Assembly: GCA_036346225.1 (NCBI GenBank)
Contig: JARFIW010000999.1
Location: forward strand, 6,183,001-6,247,000
Origin: Platerodrilus igneus
Lineage: Eukaryota > Arthropoda > Insecta > Coleoptera > Lycidae
Reading direction: 5' to 3'
Length of the DNA stretch: 64,000 nt
The translations under genes and the position numbers were made by a program. The notes under the pieces were generated by a model that did not search any database, had not been told where the DNA came from, and saw nothing but the letters and a program-made list of their open reading frames with translations. Below are positions 10,784 to 22,490 of this stretch, one piece after another; the stretch's first letter is position 1; every line of letters begins with the position of its first letter.

Positions 10784-12058
10784 TGAAACCTTCTTCGCCT
10801 CCACTCGTTGGATACAAGTGAAGCTTTATCCTCTTTTACTTGTTCGCGGCTAAGTCTGGGAATTACCCCAAGGGTGAGCAATGAGAATGGGCGTGGAGAT
10901 GGTATAAACTCAACAATAAGCTAACATAAAAAAAGGGAAATTGAGCGCCACTGTATCTATATGGATAACACTAGAAATTCAATGCTCCTATGAGAAGATA
11001 CAGAAACTCATTGGATTTAAGCACCATAAAAAAACTTACAACTTAATGAACTAACACATCTGGAAATCTCTGGAACATACTTACAACCTCTTCAATCTCG
11101 ATGATCCTGAAAGAAAAGGTGCACAACAAATTTTCTATTAAAAAAACACTGTTTGTGCTTTTTAATAAAAAAGCATTCTAATAATTATGAGTGGATAATC
11201 CGGAGATTACCACACCAAAGGTATTTGAATTAAAAATGGATATCTAGAATAAATCAATTGTAACATATCTGTGCTTTTAAATTACTTAAGCATTCGTCTA
11301 ATTTCATTATTCAAAAATTTATTTTCTCTAAAATATTCTTATTAAAATTAATTGTGCATGGAACAAAAAAGCTTGAGTCCAAAAATGTAATTTAATATAG
11401 TTTCTCTCTTTTCGTTTTTTTTAAATATGGTTACAAATACAAAATAATAAAATTGAATTCTGGTTTTTCTTATAAATCTGTCTTGACATAACAAGACCTT
11501 ACTTTTAATAATATTTCAAAACAAGATTTCTGATACCCAACGGACAGATCTGTGTATTGGTTTACATGTACATCACATAAATTTAGTTCATTTCTTTATA
11601 GAAAATTTAAATCACATGTAGTTAATTTGAGCAAATAAAATTTCAAACTTATTCAGATATAGCGATGATTAATGACCTTATTAAAGATTAGACGTCTGTA
11701 ATGAACTTTTTAAAAAACAGGAAGTGGACTTTAGAATCATAATACTTTAAACACATGTATATTCCGCGTGTCTTACAAAATTACCTTATTAGTACTTCCT
11801 AACAATCACATTTCACGTTATTATTCGTGCACAAAATTTGGCATGATTAAGCAATCTTCTATTAAAATTTTATGTGAACACTTTTAAAAGTCTGACAAAC
11901 ATAGGAACTGAAAGTTTTGATACCTGTGCTTAACGAAGAAGTTACCTCTTGCTATCGAACTGCGATGCACATTTTCCGGATCCTGCTTACAAATTTGATG
12001 CCAAGAAACATCAAACAAAAGCTTTACATATTTCGTTAACGACAGTTGCCTCAATCTG

Positions 12059-12113
<55 letters not shown>

Positions 12114-12759
12114 ATGATTACTTCATGCACTAAAGAATTAAAGATATTTTGTATTAGTATTAAATTACTTGAATATTGTGGTCTCACCGTTAACAATTAC
12201 CGACCTCTCTAACTATTTTTAAGAGGAATCGTGGTCTATTGCCTTGCCGGAGTCACAGGAATGACAGCTCTTCTGTGCCCCCAAAACGACCACGTCTCTC
12301 GTCCCTACCATGGTATATTTATTCTCAGGCTCAACTTATCACGAGCCCGTGCCCCCATCTTAATAAGTTGCAGCTTCGATTACATGTCAAACTACAATGG
12401 CCGGCTTGGCTTTCCGTACCGTCCACGTAAAGAACAGCTCAAACGTCTAGCGCGTCACCTCGTGACACTTTTCGCACGCGCTATCTTAATTTTAACAACT
12501 GAAAAGATATAATCCGCCTATAAATTAAGCAACACAAATGACTTGTTCCTTTTTAAATACGTTTTCAGAGTGTATATTGTTATTAAATATTTCTTGGTGA
12601 TGCATTTAAGCTAATTAAATGGTCATAATTTTCTGTTCCATTGTGGAATTGTTTCTTTCAGATATAACTATATCGAAAACAAAAATCAAATATCACAGAT
12701 CTACTATGCATAGATGTGATTTCCTCAAAACTAGTGCTACAGAATATATATTCGTTACA
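10784..12759. mobile_element. 1,976-bp insertion with TG...CA ends and ACGT TSD
   Basis: LINE-A sequence is interrupted exactly here: GGACACGT before 10784 and ACGTACCTGCGC after 12759 join into the uninterrupted order seen in the plus-strand copy near 31900. ACGT is present on both sides (10780-10783, 12760-12763). The insert begins TGAAACCTTC and ends TTCGTTACA, as LTR-class termini do. No coding domain, internal LTR pair or inverted termini were seen. It could be a long solo LTR or a non-coding LTR derivative. Confidence 0.65.
12052..12112. repeat. Compound (TC)n(TA)n microsatellite
   Basis: CTCTCTCTC runs directly into a TATATA tract of about 30 bp or more. It lies inside the 1,976-bp insertion. 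Two open frames spanning it on opposite strands are artefacts of the repeat. Confidence 0.95.
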
Positions 12760-13099
12760 ACGTACCTGCGCTTATTTATATTCTGAGCTAGCCTACATAG
12801 TTCCCTGAAATTTTCACACAGCATGTGTATACAGCTCGTTTCCTTTATATTGTTTTCTAATTTTATGTCCTATTTCACCGAGATTCAGTGAAGGGGGTTA
12901 AGCAACCTGTGGCTATCAAGATCCCCCAACACTTAGACATTTGCTGAAGTAATGGTTTTCCAGTAAATCTTTCACACACTTAACCTTATTCGAGAATATT
13001 GCCCAACCAATTCTTGTAGTTACTTATAATAATCATCATGTTTAAGTACAGTTATTTTTTCGTCATTAGTTTATCCATCTTGGGATTGGTTGGATGCGT

Positions 13100-14169
13100 A
13101 CCTCATTGATTTCTATTCTGGGCTAGTCTACACATCTCCCTCAAACCCCTACAGCCTACATCTTTTACTATCTGTGTGCAGTAGTCTAACCTAGGTCTGC
13201 TTCTTCTTCTCTTTTTTCCTATCTCTGCTTCTAATATATTCCGCACTATTCCCTCATGCCGTAGTATGTGGCCTATCATCCTATCTCTCCTATTTTTTAC
13301 CGTTTTCCACATATTTTTTTCTTCCCCTACCATTTTTTAGTACCTCTTCGTTCTTAACTTTGTCTGTCCATGATATCTTCAGCATACGTCTGTAGCACCA
13401 CATTTCAAAGGCTTCTACCTTTTTCTTGTCTGCTTCTCCTACCGTCCAGGCTTCACAGCCGTACAGTGCTGTGTTCCACACATATGTTTTAAGCAATCTT
13501 TTCCTCGTGTCTATGTTTGTGGTCTTTGAGCACAGTAGTTGCCCTTTTCTTGTTAAATGTAGCACGACCTTGTGCTAATCTTTGTTTTATATCTTTTGTG
13601 CTTTTCCAATCTTGCGTTATTTGACTTCCTAGGTAGCAGAAATCCTTAACCTCTTGTAAGTTCTTGTTACATACTTGTATTCTTGTTTTTGATTTATTTT
13701 CCCCACCTTTGCATACTAGAACTTTAGTTTTACTTTTGTTAATTTTCATACCGTATCTTTCTGTTAGAACCGTTTCCATTTCATTAAGAGCAGCTTCTAG
13801 CTCTTCCTTGCTAGACGCTAATACCGCTATATCATCTGCAAATCTAAGCATATGAATTTTTTGTCCCTGCATAGTAATTCCAAATGTTTTCCTGCATTTG
13901 ACAGTATTCATTGCATCTTCTATGTACAAGTTAAAAATCAATGGGGATAGGGCACATCCCTGTCTCACACCTTTCCTAATGTTTACTTCTCTACGTTCCT
14001 GCTCTAATTCTATTGCTGCTGTTTGCTCTTTGTATAAGCTATGTATTATTCGTCTATCTCTATAACTCATTCCAATCTTTTTGAGTATTTCAAACACTTT
14101 TTTTCCATTTTACATTGTCGAATGCTTTTTCCAGATCTACAAACCCTATATACACGCTTTTCCCTTTTT
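13100..14169 (-). pseudogene. LINE-A(-) RT palm and C-terminal domain
   Basis: The frame at 14097-13489 contains RQGCALSPLIFNLYIEDAM and the catalytic box MLRFADDIAVLAS (FADD), then NKSKTKVLVCKGG and FCYLGSQI. Two further frames (13565-13290, 13333-13103) carry the conserved LINE C-terminal end: ALYGCEAWTVGEADKKK, RRMLKISWTDK and RPRLDYCTQIVKDVG. Frameshifts separate all three. The same C-terminal block occurs at 31184-31598 and, degraded, inside the 3' tail. Confidence 0.88.
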
Positions 14170-16028
14170 CTATTGTTTCTCCGTTATCACTCTCAGAGCT
14201 AAAATAGCCTCCCGTGTTCCCCTGTTCCGCCTAAACCCAAATTTGTCTTCTCCTAGTATTTCTTCCGCCCACTTTTCCATTCGTCTTTGCACAATTCTAG
14301 TTAATAATTTAGACACGCGTGCTGTCAAACTTTTTGTTCGAAAACTTACACATCTATCCGCGCCTTTCTTTTTTGGTATAGTTACTATGATGCTACGTTT
14401 GAAATCTTTGGGTATCTTGCCTGTCTCATACATATAGCTTACCAGTTGGAAAAGACGTTCTGCTACCGTTTGACCAGCGGCTTTTAGAGTTTCTGCTTGC
14501 ACCTTATCTGTACCCGCCGCCTTACCATTTCTTAGACTCTTTAATGCTAATTCAAACTCATCTCTAAGTATAGGGTATCCCAAGTCATCACTTTCAATGT
14601 CTGATTCCTGTTCTAATGCAGTTAGTTCTTCTCCTGCATATAAATTCCCTATATATTCTTGCCATCTATCCACTTTCTCTACGTTTTCTATGATGACGTT
14701 TCCTTGTGCGTCCCTTATATTTTTGCTATACGGTTTTATATCCCTAAAATTCATTCTAATTAATTTGTATGCTTCGTCTGTCTTTCCTATTTCCATCTTC
14801 GTTTGTATCTTTTTGCACTTTTCATCAATCCATTGTTCTTTAGCTTTCCTGCATTTGCGAATAATTTCCCATTTTATGGCTTTGTATCTCTGTCTTCCTG
14901 TTTCGTCTGATTTATTTTTGTATTTTCGTCTTTCTTCTATTAAATACAGGATATCCTTTGTTATCCATGGTTTCTTATTTTCTTTTTGTGTATACCCCGG
15001 AATATATCTGGCCACCATATTTAGGCTGGATTTAATGTTATTCCAATTTGTTTCTACTTCTTTAGTATCAGATATTTTCCCGATATCTTTCAACAATTCA
15101 TTTAACTTTTTTTCGAATCTTTCTTGAATATCTTTATCTTTTATTTTCTCTAAGTTCAAGTGCCTTTTTCCGTTTCTTTTTTTCAAATTTTTAAATTTAA
15201 GTGTGGCCTTCATAATTACGATGTTGTGGTCAGTGTCTATATCTGCTTCTGGGTAGCTTCTACAGTCTTTTACTTGATTCCTAAATCGTTGTCTAACAAG
15301 ATTGTAATCTATATCTCCTGGCATCTTCCACGTATATCGTCTTCTAGCATGATGTTGAAATAATGTGTTTGTGATGATTAAATTGTTCTTGTCGCAAAAT
15401 TCTACCAGCCTATTTCCCCTGTCGTTTCTGGTGCCTAAACCAAATAAACCCAATACCACTCCTTTCCTACCTTCACCTACCACGGCATTAAAATCCCCCG
15501 TAATTATTAAATTTTCATGTCCTTTTACATATCTTAATATGTCTTCGATATCTTTGTAGATGGCTTCTACCTCTTCGTCACTGTAGCTAGAAGTGGGCAT
15601 ATATACTTGTATTATGTGTGTTTACCGGTTTAGTTTCTAATCTAACCATGAGTACTCTTTCGTTCTTTTGTAAGTAATTTTCTACACAGTATCCTATCTT
15701 TTTTCGCATAACTATCCCCACACCCAAATTTCCTTCCTCTGCTCCTGTATGAATTACCCTCCACTCCACTCCAAAAATTCCCCGCCTCTGGCCACCCAAC
15801 TTTGCTGATTCCTACTATGTCTAGTGATAACCTATTTATTTCGATTTTTAGGTTCTCTAGCTTACCTATTTGCTTCATATTTCTAACATTCCACGCTCCG
15901 ACTCGCAGAATGTTCTCGACTCTTATTTTTAACTTTCTGATCACATCCTCTGAAGTAGTCTCTTTCCGGAGATCCGAATGGGGGACTATTTTAACTCCGG
16001 AATCTTTTACCTCAGAGAATGCCGTCAT
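14170..16028 (-). pseudogene. LINE-A(-) endonuclease and N-terminal RT
   Basis: The frame ending at 15642 starts MTAFSEVKDSGVKIVPH and contains the APE-type endonuclease opening GAWNVRNMKQ and VGISKVGW (the Glu of the usual SEVRW motif is replaced by Lys). The next frame (15600-14170) continues with ITGDFNAVVGEG and ADIDTDHNIV, the catalytic D-x-N and S/TDH motifs. It then enters RT with GKAAGTDKVQAETLK, IPKKKGADRC and GFRRNRGTREA. A frameshift near 15620 and others disrupt the single ORF. The product of an intact copy would nick target DNA and prime reverse transcription there. Confidence 0.88.
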
Positions 16029-16371
16029 GTTTGTTACAATTTAAGTACGCTGTGTACTTGGGAGATAATGTGGTGGTTTCCCGTTGCCTTCCACATCGCG
16101 GTAGTGTGTCTTAGACTGCCATACCAACCCCTATAGTCTCTGCCGATCTAAGTGCCGAAAGAGCCGCTGCCCTCTTTCGGGGACGTGTCTTAGTCTGGTT
16201 CCTCACTAACGACCTTACTACTTTGGTTGGACCTGTAGTTTGTTTCTTTAGCTCATTGGAACATGCAAGCCATTTTACCTGTTCTAGTAATTTAGAACTT
16301 CGGCAAGGTGCATGTACATTCGAAATGGGGAATCTGTGGATTAAACAATAATACAAGTTAGTATTAATTTT

Positions 16372-16446
16372 GAATGACTCGATAGTGTAGACGTTAAAGT
16401 ACTTGCTTTGTATGCGGACAACACGGTTTCAAATCCCGCTCCGAAT
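16372..16446 (+). mobile_element. tRNA-like sequence, probable SINE head or tRNA pseudogene
   Basis: ACTCGATAGTGTAGACGTTA resembles an A-box arm, and GGTTTCAAATCCCGC about 35 bp later is a good B box and T-arm. The 7-bp acceptor arms do not pair, so it is not called as a functional tRNA. It lies just outside the 5' end of LINE-A(-) and runs straight into the minisatellite at 16455. Confidence 0.55.
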
Positions 16447-16454
16447 AAATTTTT

Positions 16455-16905
16455 TTTGTAGGTGGTAGTGTAGGTGGAGGAATGTGGAGGTGTGTGGGGG
16501 GGATGTGGAGTAAAGTGGAAAGATGTGGAGTGATGTGGTGTGATTTGGTGTGATGTGGATTGATGAATGAGGTGAGAGGGATGTGGAGTGATGTGCAGTG
16601 ATGTGGAGTGATGTGGAGTGATATGGAGGGATGTGGAGTGATGTAGAGGGATGTGGAGTAATGTGCAGTGATGTAGAGTAATGTGGAGTGATGTGGAAAA
16701 ATATGGAGTGATGTGAAAGGATGTGAAAGTTGGTGGAGTGATGTGCAGTGATGTGAAGATGAGAGTGATGTGGAGTGATGTGGAGTGATGTGGAGGGATG
16801 TGAAGTGACGTGGGGGATGTGAAGTGATGTGAAGATTGGAGGGATGTGGAGTGATGTCAAGGGATGAGGTGGGTTGTAGAGGGATGTTGAGGGAAAGTTG
16901 TGGTG
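16455..16905 (+). repeat. GATGTGGAGT minisatellite
   Basis: Roughly 450 bp of degenerate 10-bp units (GATGTGGAGT, GATGTGCAGT, GATGTGGAGG and variants, with some 5-bp slips) is present. The repeat leaves the complementary strand open in two frames as His/Thr/Ser-rich reading frames of 143 and 189 codons; these look like by-products of the repeat. Confidence 0.93.
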
Positions 16906-16959
16906 GGAGCCGAGTTAGAGGCATGAGGTCCAGTCTGCCTGTATTTCCTCTACTATTGA

Positions 16960-19900
16960 TCACCCTTATGGTGGGATTTGATATTAAAATGTAATAAGTT
17001 TATAAACATTTCAAAGAAACGTTATATTTTGTAAGTTCGCAAGATGTTTATACGTTTTAAAAATTTAAAATTTTTAGTAAGTTGGCAACTGCATTTAGAA
17101 ACGTCGACGTAATCGTATTACTTATTTTGATCTACATTAATATGTGATATTTCTTCAATGTTTTTAATTTTCATTTTTTGTAATAGCACAAATATCACAT
17201 TGTAGAAAACAAAAGGCTCCGTGTTTGTGCACCGAGCCCCCTTAGGAACCGGGCTCATAGACTTTACTGAGATTGCTCTACGATGTTTACGTCACTGGTC
17301 TTGGTCTTCGTCTTGCATTTTCTTCAGGACCAAGACCAATAATGCAAATCCAAGACCGTTCTCACTCACTAGTACTAGTAATATTTACTAAAAAGTTAAA
17401 CGATTTTCATTCATTATTTCAAGCAGCTATTTTTATCTCGTTATTTATACAAAGCAGGTCAAAACCACCATCGTATGTATGTCTATTAAGCTATAGTGGG
17501 CGCTTTGTCCAAGTACACAATATGTCAAATTGAGTGTTATAAGCATGAATTGTAATCCCTTCATGTCAATGCGGCGTCACTTCCTCCTAGGTCTATTATG
17601 TATGTACATATGTTACAACCTAAGTATAGTAAATTGACACTTCATTACCGACACGCTGAGCAGTCATTACACGTCCAGATGTATCCAAAGCGGAGATGTG
17701 TGTACGTCCCTACTTTGTATTATAATACAGGGAACTCCGGCCGCGAATTAGAGGATTTTATTCGACAGGTGGTCCATTATCCTTTTATGCGAATGCATAA
17801 GTATTACTTACACCTTGTATTTAATTTTCAACTAGTGTTCGTACTTTGAAAGTGTCTCATTTGGTCAAATACGCGTATATGCCCTTGTGAATAATTTTTA
17901 CTGAAAGTGTATAGCTTGAGGACAACTTCTTGCGTATTATCTTTAGTATGAATCTGAATTGCGTGGGTTATAGGTTCCATTCCATTTTGCGGTAGGAAAT
18001 ACATTCCTAAGAATGTTATTACAACTGCTACGAGCATTGGCGTATCCTAGAAAAAAAACCAAAAAAAAGAAAGGGACCGGGCTCAATCGACGAGTAGGCG
18101 GGGTATTATACCTACAACAAAAATTAAAGGAGGCCTGAAATAAAGAAAGAAAAATTACACACACTCATTCATACTCAAAACACAGCATATCAACAAAAGA
18201 AACCTATAATTAAACACAATACGTACACGCAATAAATAATTACACACTAAATCTTAAAAAACTATCAACCAAAAGAACAAATAATTTTTTTTAAAATGGC
18301 GAGCTGCCGGTTTTAGGTTACTCCCTAGATTGAGTTTCAACAAAAAAAGAAATTAAGCGAAATTACCCCTCTAAAACTAACAGATCGAAATTAGCATGGC
18401 AAACCTAAAACTAAGTATTTACATCCAATGGCAATAACATTTTCAAACGTGCCAGCAAGCCTTCAAATCATTTTCACCTTAATAAGTTGCTCACTCTTAG
18501 TTATTTAAAGCAATTAGCAATGCATTCATATAGTGTCAATAAGTCTCAAACTAATTCACTAATTGTCGTCTAAAGGGATTAAATTTAGGAATGTATGAGC
18601 TTAAACCAAAAATCCCAACCGATATGGTCTTAATCGTAAATGATGGATAGAGAAAACACTCACCCTTGAAGTTGCTGACGTCGGGGTTGAGTAAATAGTT
18701 GGTCCACGGCAACGAGTAGGTGGACCTACACCCGGAAAAAACGCATTTGGTCTCCCATTACAGCAAGGGATGACCATTCATCGTGGCTTTAAGGCCACCA
18801 AAAGAAGCTAGAGCAAATACCAGAAAAGATTAATTTAATTTCGACAAAGAGTACAATTTTCTAAAAACTCGAAATATTTATCACGTCGTATTGCGTGCGC
18901 GAAGTTTTCATAACGAAAAACTGAAACAACCTAACATTTCTACACGTGTCTCCGTTGTGTAAATTGAAAAGCAAATAAAATCAATTTCGTTCAACCAGTG
19001 ACCAAAGTTCAAAGTAACTATTCAGAATTAACCTCGAAAAACACAGTTTATATTGGGATAATAGGCAGCTTTAATTCGACGAATCTTTCCGATGGAAAAC
19101 ACATAAGAAGCAATTATCGAATACTTAGAACACGTTATCGACTATCTGAGTATAGCGCAGACTTTACGTTAGGGAATTCTAGGAAGTAGAATTTATTCTT
19201 AATTAGCGGAAGTACTTACCATGTAAAATATACAGGATATTTAATTTATCGAATAAAATTTCGTTTTGGAAGCAAAGTGGATTTTATTTGAAGATTAATT
19301 ATGAATCGACGCTATTATTTAACCGTGGACGTGGAATTTAAGTAACCGGATAATTAATTAGCAAAGGATTTGAGTTAAAAATTATAAATAAAATAATCAA
19401 TTATCACCGAAAATGAACGTAACACAACGTTGAAGGTTAAATGAAGACGATGTGACAGCTGTAAAGTAGAGGAAGAGGAGAAGAAGAGGCGGCGAGGAAG
19501 AAGTTTACGTGTATAGGGTATTATTACCCTTAAGCATGGACAATTAGTTTATTTGAATAGATATGTTAGGAGCAATCATCTAATTCGTTCAATGAGCGAA
19601 AATATGATCTAAAACGCGTTCTGTACAATGTCAAACGACAAAACACCGAAATTTCTGATCGTGGCGGTTCAAAAACACCCACAACACGTTCCACAAATTT
19701 AAAAATAACCGTAACGCGAAATTCGTGTTATGGCTCCTTTCAAAACGTCCAAAACACGTTCTGGATTTCAATATTTGCCACAACGCGTTGTGAGATTCAT
19801 TTCAGCAACATTGTCAATCTATTTTATGTCACGAATAGGGATGTGGAAAGTTGAGAAAATCATAATTCGTAAGAACTAAGGTTTAAATTTAGGCTGTCAT

Positions 19901-20007
19901 CTAATCTGAACGCAAATTTGTTCCTAATACAAAGCATTTTATTATTTACTAAAAATATAAATACGCATTCGCTGTAGTTGCTGAAAATACTTTTCTACAA
20001 ATAAAGG
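16960..20007. other. About 3 kb with no recognised gene
   Basis: This is AT-rich DNA with only short unsupported frames. Notable small structures are an inverted repeat GGTCTTGGTC/GACCAAGACC around 17297-17335, a purine-rich stretch at about 19466-19503 (AGAGGAAGAGGAGAAGAAGA), and two diverged ~74-bp direct repeats around 19662-19790 with repeated AACACGTTC and AACGCG words. Confidence 0.5.
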
Positions 20008-21240
20008 TAATCATCATCATTTTGTTTTCGAACTTACTTAGGGTCGGTTTGACGCAGCTCTAACTTCTTTTCTATTCTGTGCTAATCTAAAAAGCTCTAC
20101 ATACCCTTCACAACCTAAATTTCTAATATTTTGACTAATATAGTTTGGTCTGGGTTTTCCTACTCTATTTTTATTTGGTAGTCTATAATCTAAGACCTTA
20201 CTAAATAGTCTCTTATGTCTTTACAGGTGTACTATCATCCTATCTCTAGTGAACTTAAAAGTGTATTCACATACAGGGTTCTGCATCTATCCTTCTATAA
20301 ATTTCCTTATTTGTTACTCGATCTGTCCAACTAATATTTAACATTCTCCTATAACACCAAGTTTCAAAAGCTTCTATCTTTTTCTTATCTACTTCTTTAA
20401 TTGTCCAAGTCTCACTACCGTATAGTAGAACGCTCCATACGTACGAATTTAAGAAACTTTTTCTATTATCTAAACTAATACTATTAGTAAGTCTTTCTTT
20501 TTAAAAAACATTTTTCTAGCTCGAGCTATTCTAGCTACTATATCCCTTCTGCTCCATCCGTTCTTTATAATTATACTACCTAAATAGCAAAATTTCATCT
20601 AACTCGGTATTACCTATTTTTAATTTTGGTTTAGAACTAGGCTGTAACTCACTTGTCATTATCTTTGTCTTTACTGAGTTAATTCTCATACTATAGTTAC
20701 TCTGTAGTATCTCATCTAAAATATTTAAAAACTCTTTTAACTTTTTTCTAGATTCTGCTATAATGGCTATATCATCTGCAAAACGTAACATGTCTATTTT
20801 CTGTCCTTGTACACTAATACCTATCTCTTTTCTCTCTCTAGCTAAGTTTAAAGCTTCCTCAATATAAACATTAAAAATCAAGGGAGACAGTATACAACCC
20901 TGTCTAACACCATTTCTAATCTTAGCTTCCTTTTCTATTTCATCAAATCTAATTACTACGCTTTGGTTTTATATAGACTGTAAATAATTTTTCTATCCCC
21001 ATGAGAGATTCCTATTTTTGCAAAACCCTGAACATAACAATCCAATTAACCCTATCAAATGCTTTTCTAAATCTACAAACGCGAAATGAGTCTTTTATTT
21101 TTTGTAACCTTTTCGATAATTACCCTAATCATTAGTATCGGTTCTCTAGTCCCTCTGTCTTTACGAAAACCATATTGGTCTTTGCCTAAATAATTCTCAG
21201 TCAAAGCTTCTATTATATTTTTAATTATTATTGTTCGTAT
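20008..21240 (-). mobile_element. LINE-B, 3' part (RT and tail)
   Basis: This is a second RTE-type LINE family, clearly diverged from LINE-A. The 3' tail is at 20008 (minus ...ATGATGATTACC). The minus frame at 20576-20881 holds FNVYIEEALNLARERKEIG and the catalytic box MLRFADDIAIIAES. The frame at 21073-21255 holds ENYLGKDQYGFRKDRGTREP. The tail region near 20300-20450 encodes remnants of the C-terminal block. LINE-B continues at 26996 after BEL-2 and at 32659 after LINE-A(+). Confidence 0.85.
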
Positions 21241-21434
21241 TGTTAGAATTGTCATGTTTATCTGTTCTGTTTAAAAGTAGTAGGCGGAAGTAAGTCGGTC
21301 TGTAAAAATGTCAGTTTATTAAATATATATAAATTAGCTATCAGAAAATTCATTTGAGTTATTGTGGGAAAGCACTGTGTTCCGAGCCTGTGTCTTAAGA
21401 AGCTCAAAACGAGTAGTTTTGAAGACTTCTTACA
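21241..21434 (+). repeat. 5' LTR of BEL-2
   Basis: It starts TGTTAGAATTGTCATGTTTA and ends GACTTCTTACA. At 194 bp it is short for a BEL/Pao LTR. Confidence 0.88.
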
Positions 21435-21440
21435 TGTTTT

Positions 21441-21458
21441 TGGCGACCGTGACAGGAC
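21441..21458 (+). promoter_or_regulatory. Candidate primer-binding site of BEL-2
   Basis: TGGCGACCGTGACAGGAC lies 6 bp after the 5' LTR. It begins with TGG, the complement of the tRNA CCA end. The priming tRNA was not identified. Confidence 0.6.
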
Positions 21459-21512
21459 AGAAAGTGCTGACACATCATAACTGAGTGTTGGTCCGTGCAT
21501 GATCAAACAAAA

Positions 21513-22488
21513 ATGGCTAATTTAGAGAGCCTTAAAAAACAGCGTAGTGCCATGCGTGCCCAATTTACTAAATCTGTTACCAGTTTGGATGCGGCATTGA
21601 CCCAGAATGCAAATTTAATAAATATTAGAGAATTGTTGTGTAAGCTCGAGGATAGGTCTACGTTAATGTTTAAAGTTGATCAACAAATTACGACAGTTAT
21701 GAGCGCCGATGAAATTTTGTCAGAGGAAAATCGTCGAAGAAATGGAGTCTCAGTGTAAATATAAAGACATTGTGATAGGAAAGCAACATCTTGTTCAGGT
21801 ACGTGCAGCTGCACCGCAAAATGGTTGCAGAAATGTAGAACGAAAATTTAAACTCGCGAATTTAGAAATAAAAAGATTTGATTCTGATATTAAGTCAAGG
21901 TTAGGTTTTTAGGGGCAATTCTCTAAAATTCATGAAGACCCTACCATACCTGACGTCGATAAATTTCAATATTTGCTTCAATCAACTGAGCCTGGTTTGA
22001 AGGCGCGGGAGATTTGCGAAAGTTTCCCTGCTACAGCGGAAAGTTATCCCTTGCTTGTTGAGCTGTTAAAAAACAGGTTTGGACGTCACAATGTCTTAGT
22101 TGAGGTGTATGTGCGTGAATTGTTACGGCTTGTTGTCAACGCAATACACCCGAAGGAAAAAACTTCCTTGACAGTTTTGTACGACCGATTAGAGTCGCAG
22201 TTGCGTTCGCTGAAAACGTTAGGAATCACTACCGACAAGTATTCTATATTGTTAAATCCTCTAGTGGAATCTTGCCTCACTGAAGAGGTCTTGCGAAATT
22301 GGGAGAGGAAGCATACAGCGGGAAAAGGTCATGATGTCTCTAATCGCTTAAACGATCTCATGGGATTTTTGCGGAAAAAGGTTGCCGGGGAAGAGCGTGT
22401 TTTGTTAGCAGGAAGTAGTTTTCAACCAGTTGAGAAATCCATTAATAAAGTCAAAGTGGTAGAACTGAAGATGTCTCCACAGCCCTAG
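21513..22488 (+). pseudogene. BEL-2 Gag (capsid part)
   Basis: The start at 21513 gives MANLESLKKQRSAMRAQFTK, the usual basic, helical N-terminus of BEL/Pao Gag; the in-frame ATG at 21495 is less typical. A frameshift near 21735 and a stop at 21910 divide it. The last frame (21973-22488) contains FPATAESYPLLVELLKNRFG and LKTLGITTDKYSILLNPLVE, a DUF1759-like capsid region. It would form the virus-like particle shell in an intact copy. Confidence 0.85.
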
Positions 22489-22490
22489 AT

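Larger units (their letters stand above)
9708..16329 (-). mobile_element. LINE-A (minus), full-length RTE-type LINE with two nested insertions
   Basis: The 5' end is at 16329 (minus strand CCATTTCGAATGTAC) and the 3' end is a CAT/ATG microsatellite-like tail at 9708. Flanks carry GAATCTATG (9699-9707) and GAATCTGTG (16330-16338), a 9-bp TSD with one change. Removing the SINE (10258-10567) and the 1,976-bp insertion (10784-12759) with their TSD copies leaves about 4.32 kb, against about 4.29 kb for the plus-strand copy at 27923-32649. Endonuclease plus RT organisation and a short simple-repeat tail are typical of the RTE clade. The long 3' region contains repeated tail units. Confidence 0.9.

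Noticed and set aside
12011..12212. Overlapping small ORFs on both strands
   Set aside because: They exist only because of the (TC)n(TA)n microsatellite.
16372..16446. Functional tRNA gene
   Set aside because: The acceptor stem does not pair.
16461..16905. CRISPR-like array
   Set aside because: Units are contiguous 10-bp repeats without unique spacers, and the genome is eukaryotic.
16394..16963. His/Thr/Ser-rich ORFs of 143 and 189 codons on the minus strand
   Set aside because: Low-complexity translation of the 10-bp minisatellite in two frames, with no domain or start context.
19080..19115. Short similarity (GATGGAAAACACATAAGAA) to the gypsy LTR at 46133
   Set aside because: The match is about 25 bp and flanking sequence does not follow, so an LTR fragment cannot be supported.
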